A stretch of DNA of 64,000 nt from Deltaproteobacteria bacterium. GTDB taxonomy: Bacteria; Myxococcota_A; UBA9042; PHBI01. The notes below the pieces were generated by a model that did no database searches, had not been told where the DNA came from, and saw only the letters and a list, made by a program, of their open reading frames with translations. Below, piece by piece: positions 33,745 through 41,559 of the stretch (position 1 is its first letter; each line of letters begins with the position of its first letter). The position numbers and the translations under genes are program-made. The stretch spans positions 992,001 to 1,056,000 of the forward strand of contig JACKFA010000001.1 of the NCBI GenBank assembly GCA_020632715.1, written 5' to 3'.

Positions 33745-36695
33745 TGTCCGAGAACCGCCCTCCCGACGTGACGCCGCCGCCCGCCGCGCCGACCCCGCGC
33801 GCGCCCCGGCCGGCCGCGGTCGACTGGTACGCCGACAACCCCCTCGTCGTGGCCGATCGGCGCCTCGCGAACGGCCCGACGCCCTGGGTCCGGAGCTTCG
33901 GCTGCGAGGACGTGCGCCCGCTCATCGTGTGCCGCGGGCCCATCCGCAAGGAGGCGATCGACGTCTTCCGGCAGATGGGCATCGCGCACTTCGGGATCCT
34001 GCTCTCCGAGAAGGACTCGATCGTCTACACCTACGCGCTCGCGCCCGAGCTGCGCGGGCTCGGTCCCGAGCAGGTGCACCCCGTCAAGGACTACACGGGC
34101 GCGACCAAGGAGGAGCGCGTCCAGCGCGTCGCCGAGATCGTCGCGATCTGCAAGGAGCACGACTACACCCACGTCTACGCGGGCTACGGCTTCATGGCGG
34201 AGGACGCGGACTTCGTCGCCGCGCTCGAGGGCGCCGGGCTCGTGTTCATCGGGCCGAAGAGCTCGGTGCAGCTCGCCGCGGGCCACAAGGACGAGGCGAA
34301 GGCGACCGCGCTCCGCGAGGACGTGAGCGTGACGCCCGGCATCAGCGACGCGACCGCGCGGACGCTCATCCGCAAGGCGGGCGGCGACCGCGACGGGCTC
34401 CTGCGCGTGGCGCGCGAGCATGGGCTCGACATCGACGCGGACGCGGCGCGCGGCGACGACGGACCCCTCGGGGCCCTCGCGGACGCGATCCTCGACGCGA
34501 GCTACGCGAAGGGGGTCGATCTCTTCTCGGTCGACGAGCTCGCGGCCGAGCTCGAGCGCTGCGTGGTCGAGCTCTTCGTGGCGCACCCCGGCCACCGCGT
34601 GCGCCTGAAGGCCATCGGCGGCGGCGGCGGCAAGGGGCAGCGGATCCTCGCCGGCATCCCGGCCGACAGCGCCGACCCGGCGCGCGACGCGGCCGAGGCG
34701 GCGGCCCGGGCGCCGAAGGCGGCGCGCGAGATCCTCGGCGAGGTGAAGGCCGGCGGCGTCGGCGACAACAAGAACATCCTCGTCGAGCTCAACATCGAGG
34801 AGACGCGGCACAACGAGATCCAGCTCGTCGGCAACGGCGACTGGTGCGTGGCGCTCGGCGGGCGCGACTGCTCGCTTCAGATGCACGAGCAGAAGCTCCT
34901 CGAGGTGTCGATCACCTCGGAGGAGCTGACGCAGGCGGCGGCGAAGGCGCGCGAGGCCGGGCGCGCGGCGGCCGCCGAGGCGCTCGAGACGGACCTCGCG
35001 ACGCTCCGGCGCATGGAGGCCGAGGCCGAGCGCTTCGGGCGCGCGGTGGGGCTCGACTCGGCGTCGACGTTCGAGTGCATCGTCGAGGGGGCGCGGCACT
35101 ACTTCATGGAGGTCAACACGCGGATCCAGGTGGAGCACCGCGTGACCGAGCTCTGCTACGCGCTCCGCTTCGAGAACCCGGAGGCGCCGGGCGATCGGTT
35201 CGTGGTGACCTCGCTCGTCGAGGCCATGGTCCTCATCGCGCGGCACGGCGCGCGCCTCCCGCGGCCGACGCGCGTCCTGCGCGAGGGCGCCGCCGTCGAG
35301 TCGCGGCTGAACGCGACGGACCGCTCGCTCTCCCCGCACGCGGGCGGGAGCATCATCAACTGGTCGTCGCCGATCCCGTTCGAGGTGCGCGACGATCAGG
35401 GGATCTGCGTCAAGAACCCCGACACCGGGCAGTTCGTCCGCTACCGCATCGCGGGCGCCTACGACAGCAACATCGCGCTCCTCGTGACCTGCGGCGACGA
35501 CCGGCCGGCGACCTACCGGCGCCTCCGCGAGATCCTCCGGCGCGCCCGCCTCCGCGGGAACGACCTGAAGACGAACCTCGAGTTCCACTTCGGGCTCTGC
35601 GCGTGGTTCCTCGCGCGCGACGTCTACGCGCGGCCGACGACGCGCTTCGTCGTGCCGTACCTGACGCTCGTGGGCGAGCTCGCCGCGGAGGCCGCGAACC
35701 TCGACCTCGGCGCCATCTGGGCCGGGCTCGGGCGGCAGCACGAGGCGCACGCGAAGGCCGGCGGGCCGGAGGTCGTGGCGGCGGCGCGGGAGGCGTTCGG
35801 GCTCAAGGAGACGCTCGTCACGCGGCCGATCCTCGCGATGTTCGAGGAGCCTCACTACCTCTCGGCCTGGCTCTCCGAGAACGCGCACCGCTACGAGCTC
35901 GAAGGCGACGGCGTCCGCTGGCTCGTGAACCCCCTCGAGGTGCTCGCCGACCTCTACACGCTCCTCCACATGGAGTGGCACCCGGCGGCACCCGCGGCGA
36001 TGGTCGTCTGGGACCACGACCACGCCCTCCTCGAGACGGGGCTCGGCTTCTACGCGCGGCTCCGGGAGCGGCTCGGCGACCGCGACATGGCCTGGCCGGA
36101 GCTCACGGCGCGGCTCGCGGAGGAGGCGCCGCCGGACGGCGTCGACGCGGCGCTCTGGGCGCGCGTCCGGGGCTCGCACCGGGGCTTCCAGTGCGGTCTC
36201 GAGCTGCTCTCGGTGGTGCCGCTCGTCGGGGCGCGCGCGGGCTTCTTCGACCTCGCGCTGAACGACGACCTGACGGTGCGGATCCCGGCGCGGCTCACCG
36301 ATCCCGCGCACCAGACGGCGATGCGCCGGGTGCTGGCGCCGCCGCCCGAGGAGAGCCCGGACCTCGTCGTGGCCGTGTCGGGCGGCATGTTCTACGCGCA
36401 GGAGGCGCCGGACAAGCCGCCGTTCGTGAAGGCGGGGGCGCGCTTCAAGGCGGGCGATCCGCTCTACATGATCGAGGTCATGAAGATGTTCAACACGGTG
36501 TACGCGAAGTTCGACGGCACCGTGGAGGAGGTGCTCGTGTCGGGCGGTGAGGGCGTCATCGTGCGGCGCGGGCAGCCGCTCTTCAAGGTGCGCCCGGACG
36601 AGGCCGTCGTGGTCGACGACCCGGCGGCGCGGGCGAAGCGCGTGCGCGAGGCGTCGGAGGCGTACCTCGCGGCGATCGACGGGACGACGGCGTAG
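33744..36695 (+). CDS. Biotin carboxylase-biotin carboxyl carrier fusion, enlarged
   Basis: 983-residue alpha-type subunit that carboxylates its own biotin using ATP and bicarbonate. The N-terminal domain is divergent: the usual ANRGEIA reads VCRGPIR, and HPGYGFLSE reads YAGYGFMAE. ATP-grasp features: GGGGGKGQR glycine loop, VELNIEETRHNEIQLVG, EVNTRIQVEHRVTEL and ESRLNATDRS. Residues about 225-285 carry an insert (DGLLRVAREHGLDIDADAARG onward), and a 270-residue region (about 630-870) separates the carboxylase from the carrier. The C-terminal biotinyl domain has YMIEVMKMFNTVYAKFDG with biotinyl-Lys914 (family AMKM reads VMKM). It pairs with the carboxyltransferase gene that it overlaps by one base. 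Confidence 0.92.
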   Translation: MSENRPPDVTPPPAAPTPRAPRPAAVDWYADNPLVVADRRLANGPTPWVRSFGCEDVRPLIVCRGPIRKEAIDVFRQMGIAHFGILLSEKDSIVYTYALAPELRGLGPEQVHPVKDYTGATKEERVQRVAEIVAICKEHDYTHVYAGYGFMAEDADFVAALEGAGLVFIGPKSSVQLAAGHKDEAKATALREDVSVTPGISDATARTLIRKAGGDRDGLLRVAREHGLDIDADAARGDDGPLGALADAILDASYAKGVDLFSVDELAAELERCVVELFVAHPGHRVRLKAIGGGGGKGQRILAGIPADSADPARDAAEAAARAPKAAREILGEVKAGGVGDNKNILVELNIEETRHNEIQLVGNGDWCVALGGRDCSLQMHEQKLLEVSITSEELTQAAAKAREAGRAAAAEALETDLATLRRMEAEAERFGRAVGLDSASTFECIVEGARHYFMEVNTRIQVEHRVTELCYALRFENPEAPGDRFVVTSLVEAMVLIARHGARLPRPTRVLREGAAVESRLNATDRSLSPHAGGSIINWSSPIPFEVRDDQGICVKNPDTGQFVRYRIAGAYDSNIALLVTCGDDRPATYRRLREILRRARLRGNDLKTNLEFHFGLCAWFLARDVYARPTTRFVVPYLTLVGELAAEAANLDLGAIWAGLGRQHEAHAKAGGPEVVAAAREAFGLKETLVTRPILAMFEEPHYLSAWLSENAHRYELEGDGVRWLVNPLEVLADLYTLLHMEWHPAAPAAMVVWDHDHALLETGLGFYARLRERLGDRDMAWPELTARLAEEAPPDGVDAALWARVRGSHRGFQCGLELLSVVPLVGARAGFFDLALNDDLTVRIPARLTDPAHQTAMRRVLAPPPEESPDLVVAVSGGMFYAQEAPDKPPFVKAGARFKAGDPLYMIEVMKMFNTVYAKFDGTVEEVLVSGGEGVIVRRGQPLFKVRPDEAVVVDDPAARAKRVREASEAYLAAIDGTTA

Positions 36696-36710
36696 GGCGG
36701 AGGAGCTCCG

Positions 36711-37481
36711 ATGCAGAACGTGACGGTCGCGTCGGAGGGCGCGAAGCTCCTGGTGTCGATCGACGGGCGCGGGCCGCTCGTGGTGTTGCTCCATGGCCCG
36801 GGGGGCGCGGGGGCGGCGTGCGCTGGGCTCGCGGGGCCGCTGGTCGCGGCGGGGTTCCGCGCGGCGATGCCGGATCTGCGCGGCAGCGGGCGCTCGCATG
36901 ACGAGCGCGAGCTCGGCTGGGAGCGGCTCGGGCGCGACGTCGTCGCGGTGATGGACGAGCTCGGGGCCGAGCGCGCCGTGGTCGTCGGGCTGTCGGGGGG
37001 CTGTGGCGCGGCGCTGCGCGCGGCGCTCGACGCGCCGGGGCGCGTGCGGGCGCTCGGGCTCGTGCGGCCGGCGCACGGCGGGGCGGACGCGCCGCTCACG
37101 GCGGCGCAGGCGGCGGCATTCGCGGGGATGAGGGGGCTCACGAGCCGCGCGCCGAGCGAGGGGGTGGACGTGCTGCGGCCGATGTTCGATGGGCTGCCGG
37201 AGCCCATCCGGAGCGCGGCGCTCGCGATGCTGCCGACGCTCGACGCGGAGAGCGTCGCGGCGACGGGGCGCTTCCTCGCGTCGGGGGCGCAGCCCTTCGG
37301 GGCGGGGACCGAGCTCGCGGCGATCGCGGTGCCGACGCTGGTGATCCCCGGGGCGGACATGATGCACCCGCCCGAGGTGGCGGCGCACCTGGCCGCGCAC
37401 ATCGCGGGGGCCGAGGTCGCCGCCGTGCCGGAGGCCGAGGAGGGCGCGGCGCTCGCGGCGTTCTGCGCGCGCCTCGGCTGA
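36711..37481 (+). CDS. Alpha/beta hydrolase-fold protein lacking the catalytic His
   Basis: 256-residue alpha/beta hydrolase-fold protein. LLHGPGGAG (oxyanion), PDLRGSGRS, nucleophile VVGLSGGCGAAL and an acid in IPGADMMHP are present, but where the catalytic His should follow (normally G-H near the C-terminus) the sequence is AAVPEAEEGAALAAF with no His. It may be non-hydrolytic (binding or structural) or use another base. ATG 36711 follows GGAGG 15 nt after the carboxylase stop, so it is probably the last gene of the acyl-CoA operon. GC-rich hairpins without T tracts (for example GCGCGCC-GGG-GGCGCGC at 37500-37516) follow it. Confidence 0.8.
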   Translation: MQNVTVASEGAKLLVSIDGRGPLVVLLHGPGGAGAACAGLAGPLVAAGFRAAMPDLRGSGRSHDERELGWERLGRDVVAVMDELGAERAVVVGLSGGCGAALRAALDAPGRVRALGLVRPAHGGADAPLTAAQAAAFAGMRGLTSRAPSEGVDVLRPMFDGLPEPIRSAALAMLPTLDAESVAATGRFLASGAQPFGAGTELAAIAVPTLVIPGADMMHPPEVAAHLAAHIAGAEVAAVPEAEEGAALAAFCARLG

Positions 37482-37499
37482 CGGGCCGTCCTGCGCGGG

Positions 37500-37516
37500 G
37501 CGCGCCGGGGGCGCGC
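37500..37516. terminator. GC-rich hairpin after the acyl-CoA operon
   Basis: GCGCGCC (37500-37506), GGG, GGCGCGC (37510-37516). A second imperfect GC hairpin lies near 37537-37566. No T tract, so termination is only suggested by position between two transcription units. Confidence 0.35.
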
Positions 37517-37649
37517 GACCGATCGGTGACTTTCTCGGGGCGCCGCTTCGCCGCGGCGGCCCCCACGGGTCGAAAGGGGTGCGAGTCGGCGCCGGCGCGC
37601 GAAGCGAAGCCACGAACAGCACCCTGACGAACGACCCGGAGAGAACACC

Positions 37650-38624
37650 ATGAGAGTCCTGACCACGAGCCTCGCCGCCGCGACCGCCGCGCTCCTCGCG
37701 CTCGGCGCCGGCTGCGACCAGGGGCCGAGCGGCACCAGCACGACCAGCGCCGCCCTGAACGGCGCCGACGCGAGCGGCGGCGACGGGAGCGCGAGCGACG
37801 CCTGGGCCGGCGACCCCGGCGACCCCGGCGCCCCGACCCCCGCGGACGCCTACGCGAGCGACGCCTCCGGCCCGCCGCCCTACGGCGACGCCGCCCCGGG
37901 CGACGCGTCCGGCCCGCCGCCGGGCCCGGGCGACCTCCACGCCTGCGTCCACGAGCTCGCGCTCTGCCTCTTCGACAACCCCGAGCCCCTCTGCGAGGAG
38001 CGCTTCATCGTGTGCTACGAGGGCGCGGGCGCGCTCCCGGCGCCCGACCCGCGCGACCCGCGCTTCTGCGACGAGACCCTCGAGGCGTGCCTCGAGGCGA
38101 TGGGCCCCCAGGGCGGCGACCCCTACCCCTGCTTCGAGGCCCACCGCGCCTGCCTCGAGGCCCTCGCGGGCGGCGGCGACCCCGGCGCGGGCGATCCCGG
38201 CGGCCCCCCGTACCCCGGCGACCCCGGTGACCCCGCCTTCTGCGAGCAGGAGCTCGACCGCTGCCTCCAGGAGAGCCCGGAGGCCCCCGAGCCCTGCTTC
38301 GAGCACCACCGCGCCTGCCTCGAGGCGACCGCGCCCGGCGGCGACCCCGGCGGCGACCCGGGCGACCCCGCCTTCATGTGCGACGAGGAGCTCCGCGCCT
38401 GCGTCGACGCGAGCCCCGCCGACCCCGAGCCCTGCTTCGAGCACCACCGCGCCTGCCTCGAGGCGATGGCCGGCCCGCCCGACCCGGGCTGCCCGCCGCC
38501 CCCGCCCGGCGATCCCGCCGACCCCGGCGTCTGCGAGGGGGCGCGCGAGCAGTGCCTCGGCGCAGGCGAGCTCCCGCACGTCTGCGAGGAGCGCTTCATG
38601 GACTGCATGCAGGGCCTCGAGTAG
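37650..38624 (+). CDS. Lipoprotein with five twin C-x6-C repeats
   Basis: 324-residue predicted lipoprotein, first gene of the ECF sigma/caspase operon. ATG 37650 follows GGAGAG. Signal peptide with lipobox LGAGC (Cys about 22); a Gly/Asp/Pro/Ala-rich spacer (about 25-95, DPGDPGAPTP type) follows. Then come five copies of a paired motif C-x6-C-x(8-14)-C-x6-C: CVHELALC/CEERFIVC, CDETLEAC/CFEAHRAC, CEQELDRC/CFEHHRAC, CDEELRAC/CFEHHRAC, CEGAREQC/CEERFMDC, separated by GDPGDP linkers. Each would fold as a helical hairpin held by two disulfides, comparable in principle with CHCH (CX9C) proteins but with shorter spacing. No known family recognised. The same module ends the last gene of the operon. 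Confidence 0.85.
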   Translation: MRVLTTSLAAATAALLALGAGCDQGPSGTSTTSAALNGADASGGDGSASDAWAGDPGDPGAPTPADAYASDASGPPPYGDAAPGDASGPPPGPGDLHACVHELALCLFDNPEPLCEERFIVCYEGAGALPAPDPRDPRFCDETLEACLEAMGPQGGDPYPCFEAHRACLEALAGGGDPGAGDPGGPPYPGDPGDPAFCEQELDRCLQESPEAPEPCFEHHRACLEATAPGGDPGGDPGDPAFMCDEELRACVDASPADPEPCFEHHRACLEAMAGPPDPGCPPPPPGDPADPGVCEGAREQCLGAGELPHVCEERFMDCMQGLE

Positions 38625-38629
38625 CCGCG

Positions 38630-39133
38630 GTGGCGGCGGGCGCGCGCGGCGGCATCGACGTGGCCGAGCTCTACCGGAGCTACGGGCCCGCGGTGCTGCG
38701 CCGCGTCCGCCGCTTCGTCGCCCCGTCGGACGCCGAGGAGGTCGTGCACGAGGTCTTCCTCAAGGTCGTCGAGCGCCACGCCTCCTTCCGCGCCGACAGC
38801 TCCCCCGCGACCTGGCTCTACCGCCTCGTCACGAACCACTGCCTGAACCGCGCCCGCGACGCGGGCCGTCGCCGCGAGCTCCTCGCCGAGCACGGCGCCC
38901 CCGCCTGGCAGAGCGCCGGCGCCCCCGCCGATCCCGAGGCGCGCGTCTTCCTCGCGGAGCTCTGGCGCGCCCTCGACGCGGACGCCGCCGAGCTCGGCGT
39001 CCTCTACTTCGTCGACGGCATGACCAGCGCCGAGATCGCCCGCGTCCTCGGCGTCACCGACCGCACCGTCCAGAACCGCGTGAACCGCCTCGTCACCCTG
39101 GCCCGCCGCGCCGCGGCGGAGGAGGGGTCGTGA
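38630..39133 (+). CDS. ECF-type RNA polymerase sigma factor
   Basis: 167-residue extracytoplasmic-function sigma factor. Region 2 (about residues 12-75: LYRSYGPAVLRRVRRFVAPS, DAEEVVHEVFLKVVERHASF, the latter the core-binding 2.2 helix; SSPATWLYRLVTNHCLNRARD is the -10 recognition part) and region 4 (about 105-160: LDADAAELGVLYFVDGMTSAEIARVLGVTDRTVQNRVNRL, an HTH for the -35) are clear. Start taken as GTG 38630, 5 nt after the lipoprotein stop; GTG 38660 is an alternative. Its stop overlaps the anti-sigma start (GTGA). It most likely transcribes its own operon, but I could not identify a convincing ECF promoter. Confidence 0.92.
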   Translation: MAAGARGGIDVAELYRSYGPAVLRRVRRFVAPSDAEEVVHEVFLKVVERHASFRADSSPATWLYRLVTNHCLNRARDAGRRRELLAEHGAPAWQSAGAPADPEARVFLAELWRALDADAAELGVLYFVDGMTSAEIARVLGVTDRTVQNRVNRLVTLARRAAAEEGS

Positions 39134-39973
39134 ACCCCGAGTCGAACCACGAGAGCACCCCGAGGGCGCGCGTCGGCGTCGGCCTCTTCGACCGCGGCGG
39201 TCACCTGACCGCGCTCGCGCTCGACCGCCACCGCCTCGACCCCGAGGACGTCGTCCGCGCCGGCCTCGTCGAGGCCCACCTCGCCGGCTGCGAGCGCTGC
39301 GCCGCCGCCCTCGCCGCCGCCGACGCGGACGCCGCCACCTTCGCCCTCGCCCCCTCCCCCGCCGTCCTCACCGCGGCCGCCCGCGCGCCCGTCCGCGCGC
39401 TCCGCGCCTCCGCCCACGCCGCCTCGCGCCGCGGGCGCCGCCGTCCTCGCCCTCGCCGCCGCCCTCGCCCTCGCCGTGCTCCGGCCGTGGGAGCCGGGCG
39501 ACCCCGCCGCGCCCGACACGCGCCTCCGCGGCGGCGCCTTCGACCTCGAGGTCTGGGTCCACGACGGCGAGGCCGCGCGCCCCGTCGCGACCGGCGACGC
39601 CATCCGCCCGGGCGACCGCGTCGGCTTCCGCGTGAAGGCCCGCGCCGACGGCCACCTCCTCGTGGCGGGGGTCGATCGCGAAGGCCACGTCTACGTCTGC
39701 TACCCCCAGGGCGCGAGCGACGGCTCGGCGCCCTTCGCCGCCACGGCGGAGCCCGTGGAGCTCGACCAGGCCATGCGCTTCGACGCCGTACCGGGCGAGG
39801 AGCGGCTCGTCGCCTTCTTCTGCGACGTCCCCATCACCCTCGCCGAGGTGGCCCCGCGCTTGCGCGCCGAGAGCACCGCTCTCACGATGGCCGACGCGCT
39901 CCCGCGCCTCCGCGCGGACTGCGCGCAGGAGGAGGTCGTGCTGCGGAAGACCGGCGCCGGAGGCCCCCGATGA
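39130..39973 (+). pseudogene. Zinc-finger anti-sigma factor with DUF4384-like domain, apparent +1 frameshift
   Basis: The region reads as one gene of 844 bases, one base too many for an open frame. The N-terminal part, from GTG 39130 in frame with the operon, gives a zinc-finger anti-sigma motif (VEAHLAGCERCAAAL, about residues 48-62). After about residue 75 that frame degenerates into Arg/Pro repeats, while the next frame gives a membrane segment (AGAAVLALAAALALAVLRPW, near 39434-39490) and a beta domain (GDRVGFRVKARADGHLLVAGVDREGHVYVCYP) resembling DUF4384, ending at 39973. A single extra base between about 39330 and 39440, perhaps in the C-run CCCCTCCCCC near 39350, would explain this. It could be a sequencing error, a true mutation freeing the sigma factor, or programmed frameshifting. 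The stop overlaps the caspase start by 4 bases. Confidence 0.72.
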
Positions 39974-41559
39974 GCCGCGCTCCCCTCGCCGGCGTCGCCC
40001 TCGCCGCGCTCGTCGGCGCCGCCGCCCTCGCCGCCGCGCCGGACGCCCGCGCGGACGACGCCCGCTTCGCCGCCGTCATCGGCGTCAACGAGGGCGACGC
40101 CGGCGACCCGCGCCTCCTCTACGCCGAGCGCGACGCCGCCCGCGTCGCGGACGTGCTGACGCGCCTCGGCGACGTCCCGCCCGAGAACCTCCTCCTCCTC
40201 CGCGGCGCCGACGCCGACGCGGTCGAGCGCCTCTTCGCGGCCATCGCCGAGCGCGTCCGCGCCACCCCCGACGGCGAGCGCCCGCTCCTCTTCGTCTACT
40301 ACAGCGGCCACGCCGACGCGCAGGCGCTGCACCTCCGCGGCACGCGCCTCCCGTTCTCGCGCCTGAAGGCCCTCGCGAAGGGCGTCGGCGCCGAGGTGTC
40401 CGTCTTCGTCGTCGACGCCTGCCGCTCGGGCGGCCTCACGCGGGTCAAGGGCGCGACCCCCGCGCCCCCCTTCGCCATCGAGGTCCACGACCGCATCGAC
40501 AGCGAGGGGCTCGCCATCATCACGAGCTCCGCCGAGGGCGAGGACGCGCAGGAGAGCGATCGCCTGAAGGGCGGGATCTTCACGCACCACCTCGTGAGCG
40601 GCCTCCTCGGCGCCGCCGACGCCTCGGGCGACCGCCGCATCACGCTCTCCGAGGCGTACCGCTACGCCTACGCGCAGACGCTCCGCGCCACGAGCGAGAC
40701 GCGCGCCGTGCAGCACCCGACCTACGCCTTCACGATGAAGGGGCGGCGCGAGCTCGTGCTGACGCGGCTCCTCGGCGAGGCGGGCCTCGGGCGGGTCGTG
40801 CTCGCCGACCCCGGCCACTACCTCCTCATCGAGGGCTTCGGCGCGGGCGACGTCGCCGCCGAGCTCGAGGCCGAGGGGGCGACCGAGCTGCTCGTGCCGC
40901 CCGGGCGCTACCTCGTGCGCCGCCGCACCGACGCCGGGGTCTGGGAGGCGCGCGTGCAGGTCCCGCCCGACGGCCGGGCGGACGTCGCCGCCGCCGGCCT
41001 CACGCGGCTCCCCTTCCGCGAGACGGTGCGCCGCGGCTACGCGGCCGGCGCCGCGAGCGCCTGGAGCGTGGGCGCCGCCTTCGAGATCGGCGCCCCGCCC
41101 ATCCCGGACACCGGGCTCGGCCTCTACGGGGCGCTCTCCCTGCAGCTCGATCTCGAGGACGTGACCCTCGCGCTGCGCCTCCGCTACGGGCGGAGCGCGA
41201 GCGAGAACGCGACGCTCGCCATCACGCAGGACCTCATCGGCGCCGACGTCGGCGTCTACAAGCTCTTCGACGTGCTGCCGCGCGGCGGCCTGGCCGTCGG
41301 CCTCGGCCTCCGCGCCGGGGTCGACGCCGTGTCGCAGCGCTTCGAGACCACCGGGCGCGCCCCGTCCCGCGGCTTCGCGCTCGGGCGCGTGGGGCCGGCG
41401 CTCCGCGTCGAGCTCGCCCCGGCCGCGTCGGTCGGGGTCACGCTCGACTGCGGCGCGGACATCGCCCTCGTCGAGCTCGAGGACGAGGCCGGCGAGCGCG
41501 CCCTCGAGACGCCCGTCGTGCCGTTCTGCGCGCTCGGCGTCGCCCTGGAGGTGCCGTGA
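39970..41559 (+). CDS. Secreted caspase-like (peptidase C14) protein
   Basis: 529-residue caspase-fold protease with a Sec signal peptide (cleavage near ARA, residue about 28), so it acts outside the cytoplasm. The catalytic dyad is intact: His114 in VYYSGHAD and Cys151 in FVVDACRSGG; the first strand FAAVIGVNEG and RDAARVADVLTRLG are typical. The p20/p10-like core ends near residue 265. The C-terminal 260 residues have a PEGA-like segment (PGRYLVRRRTDAGVWEARV) and a strand-rich region (LGLYGALSLQLDLEDVTLAL onward, ending VALEVP) that could be an outer-membrane beta-barrel. ATG 39970 overlaps the anti-sigma stop (ATGA); its own stop overlaps the next ATG by one base. Substrate specificity of such bacterial orthocaspases is usually basic P1. 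Confidence 0.9.
   Translation: MSRAPLAGVALAALVGAAALAAAPDARADDARFAAVIGVNEGDAGDPRLLYAERDAARVADVLTRLGDVPPENLLLLRGADADAVERLFAAIAERVRATPDGERPLLFVYYSGHADAQALHLRGTRLPFSRLKALAKGVGAEVSVFVVDACRSGGLTRVKGATPAPPFAIEVHDRIDSEGLAIITSSAEGEDAQESDRLKGGIFTHHLVSGLLGAADASGDRRITLSEAYRYAYAQTLRATSETRAVQHPTYAFTMKGRRELVLTRLLGEAGLGRVVLADPGHYLLIEGFGAGDVAAELEAEGATELLVPPGRYLVRRRTDAGVWEARVQVPPDGRADVAAAGLTRLPFRETVRRGYAAGAASAWSVGAAFEIGAPPIPDTGLGLYGALSLQLDLEDVTLALRLRYGRSASENATLAITQDLIGADVGVYKLFDVLPRGGLAVGLGLRAGVDAVSQRFETTGRAPSRGFALGRVGPALRVELAPAASVGVTLDCGADIALVELEDEAGERALETPVVPFCALGVALEVP

Noticed and set aside
33699..38579. 1626-residue open frame on the minus strand
   Set aside because: Shadow of the plus-strand carboxylase, hydrolase and lipoprotein genes. 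It is Arg/Val/Glu-rich with no motif, as expected in DNA of this GC content.
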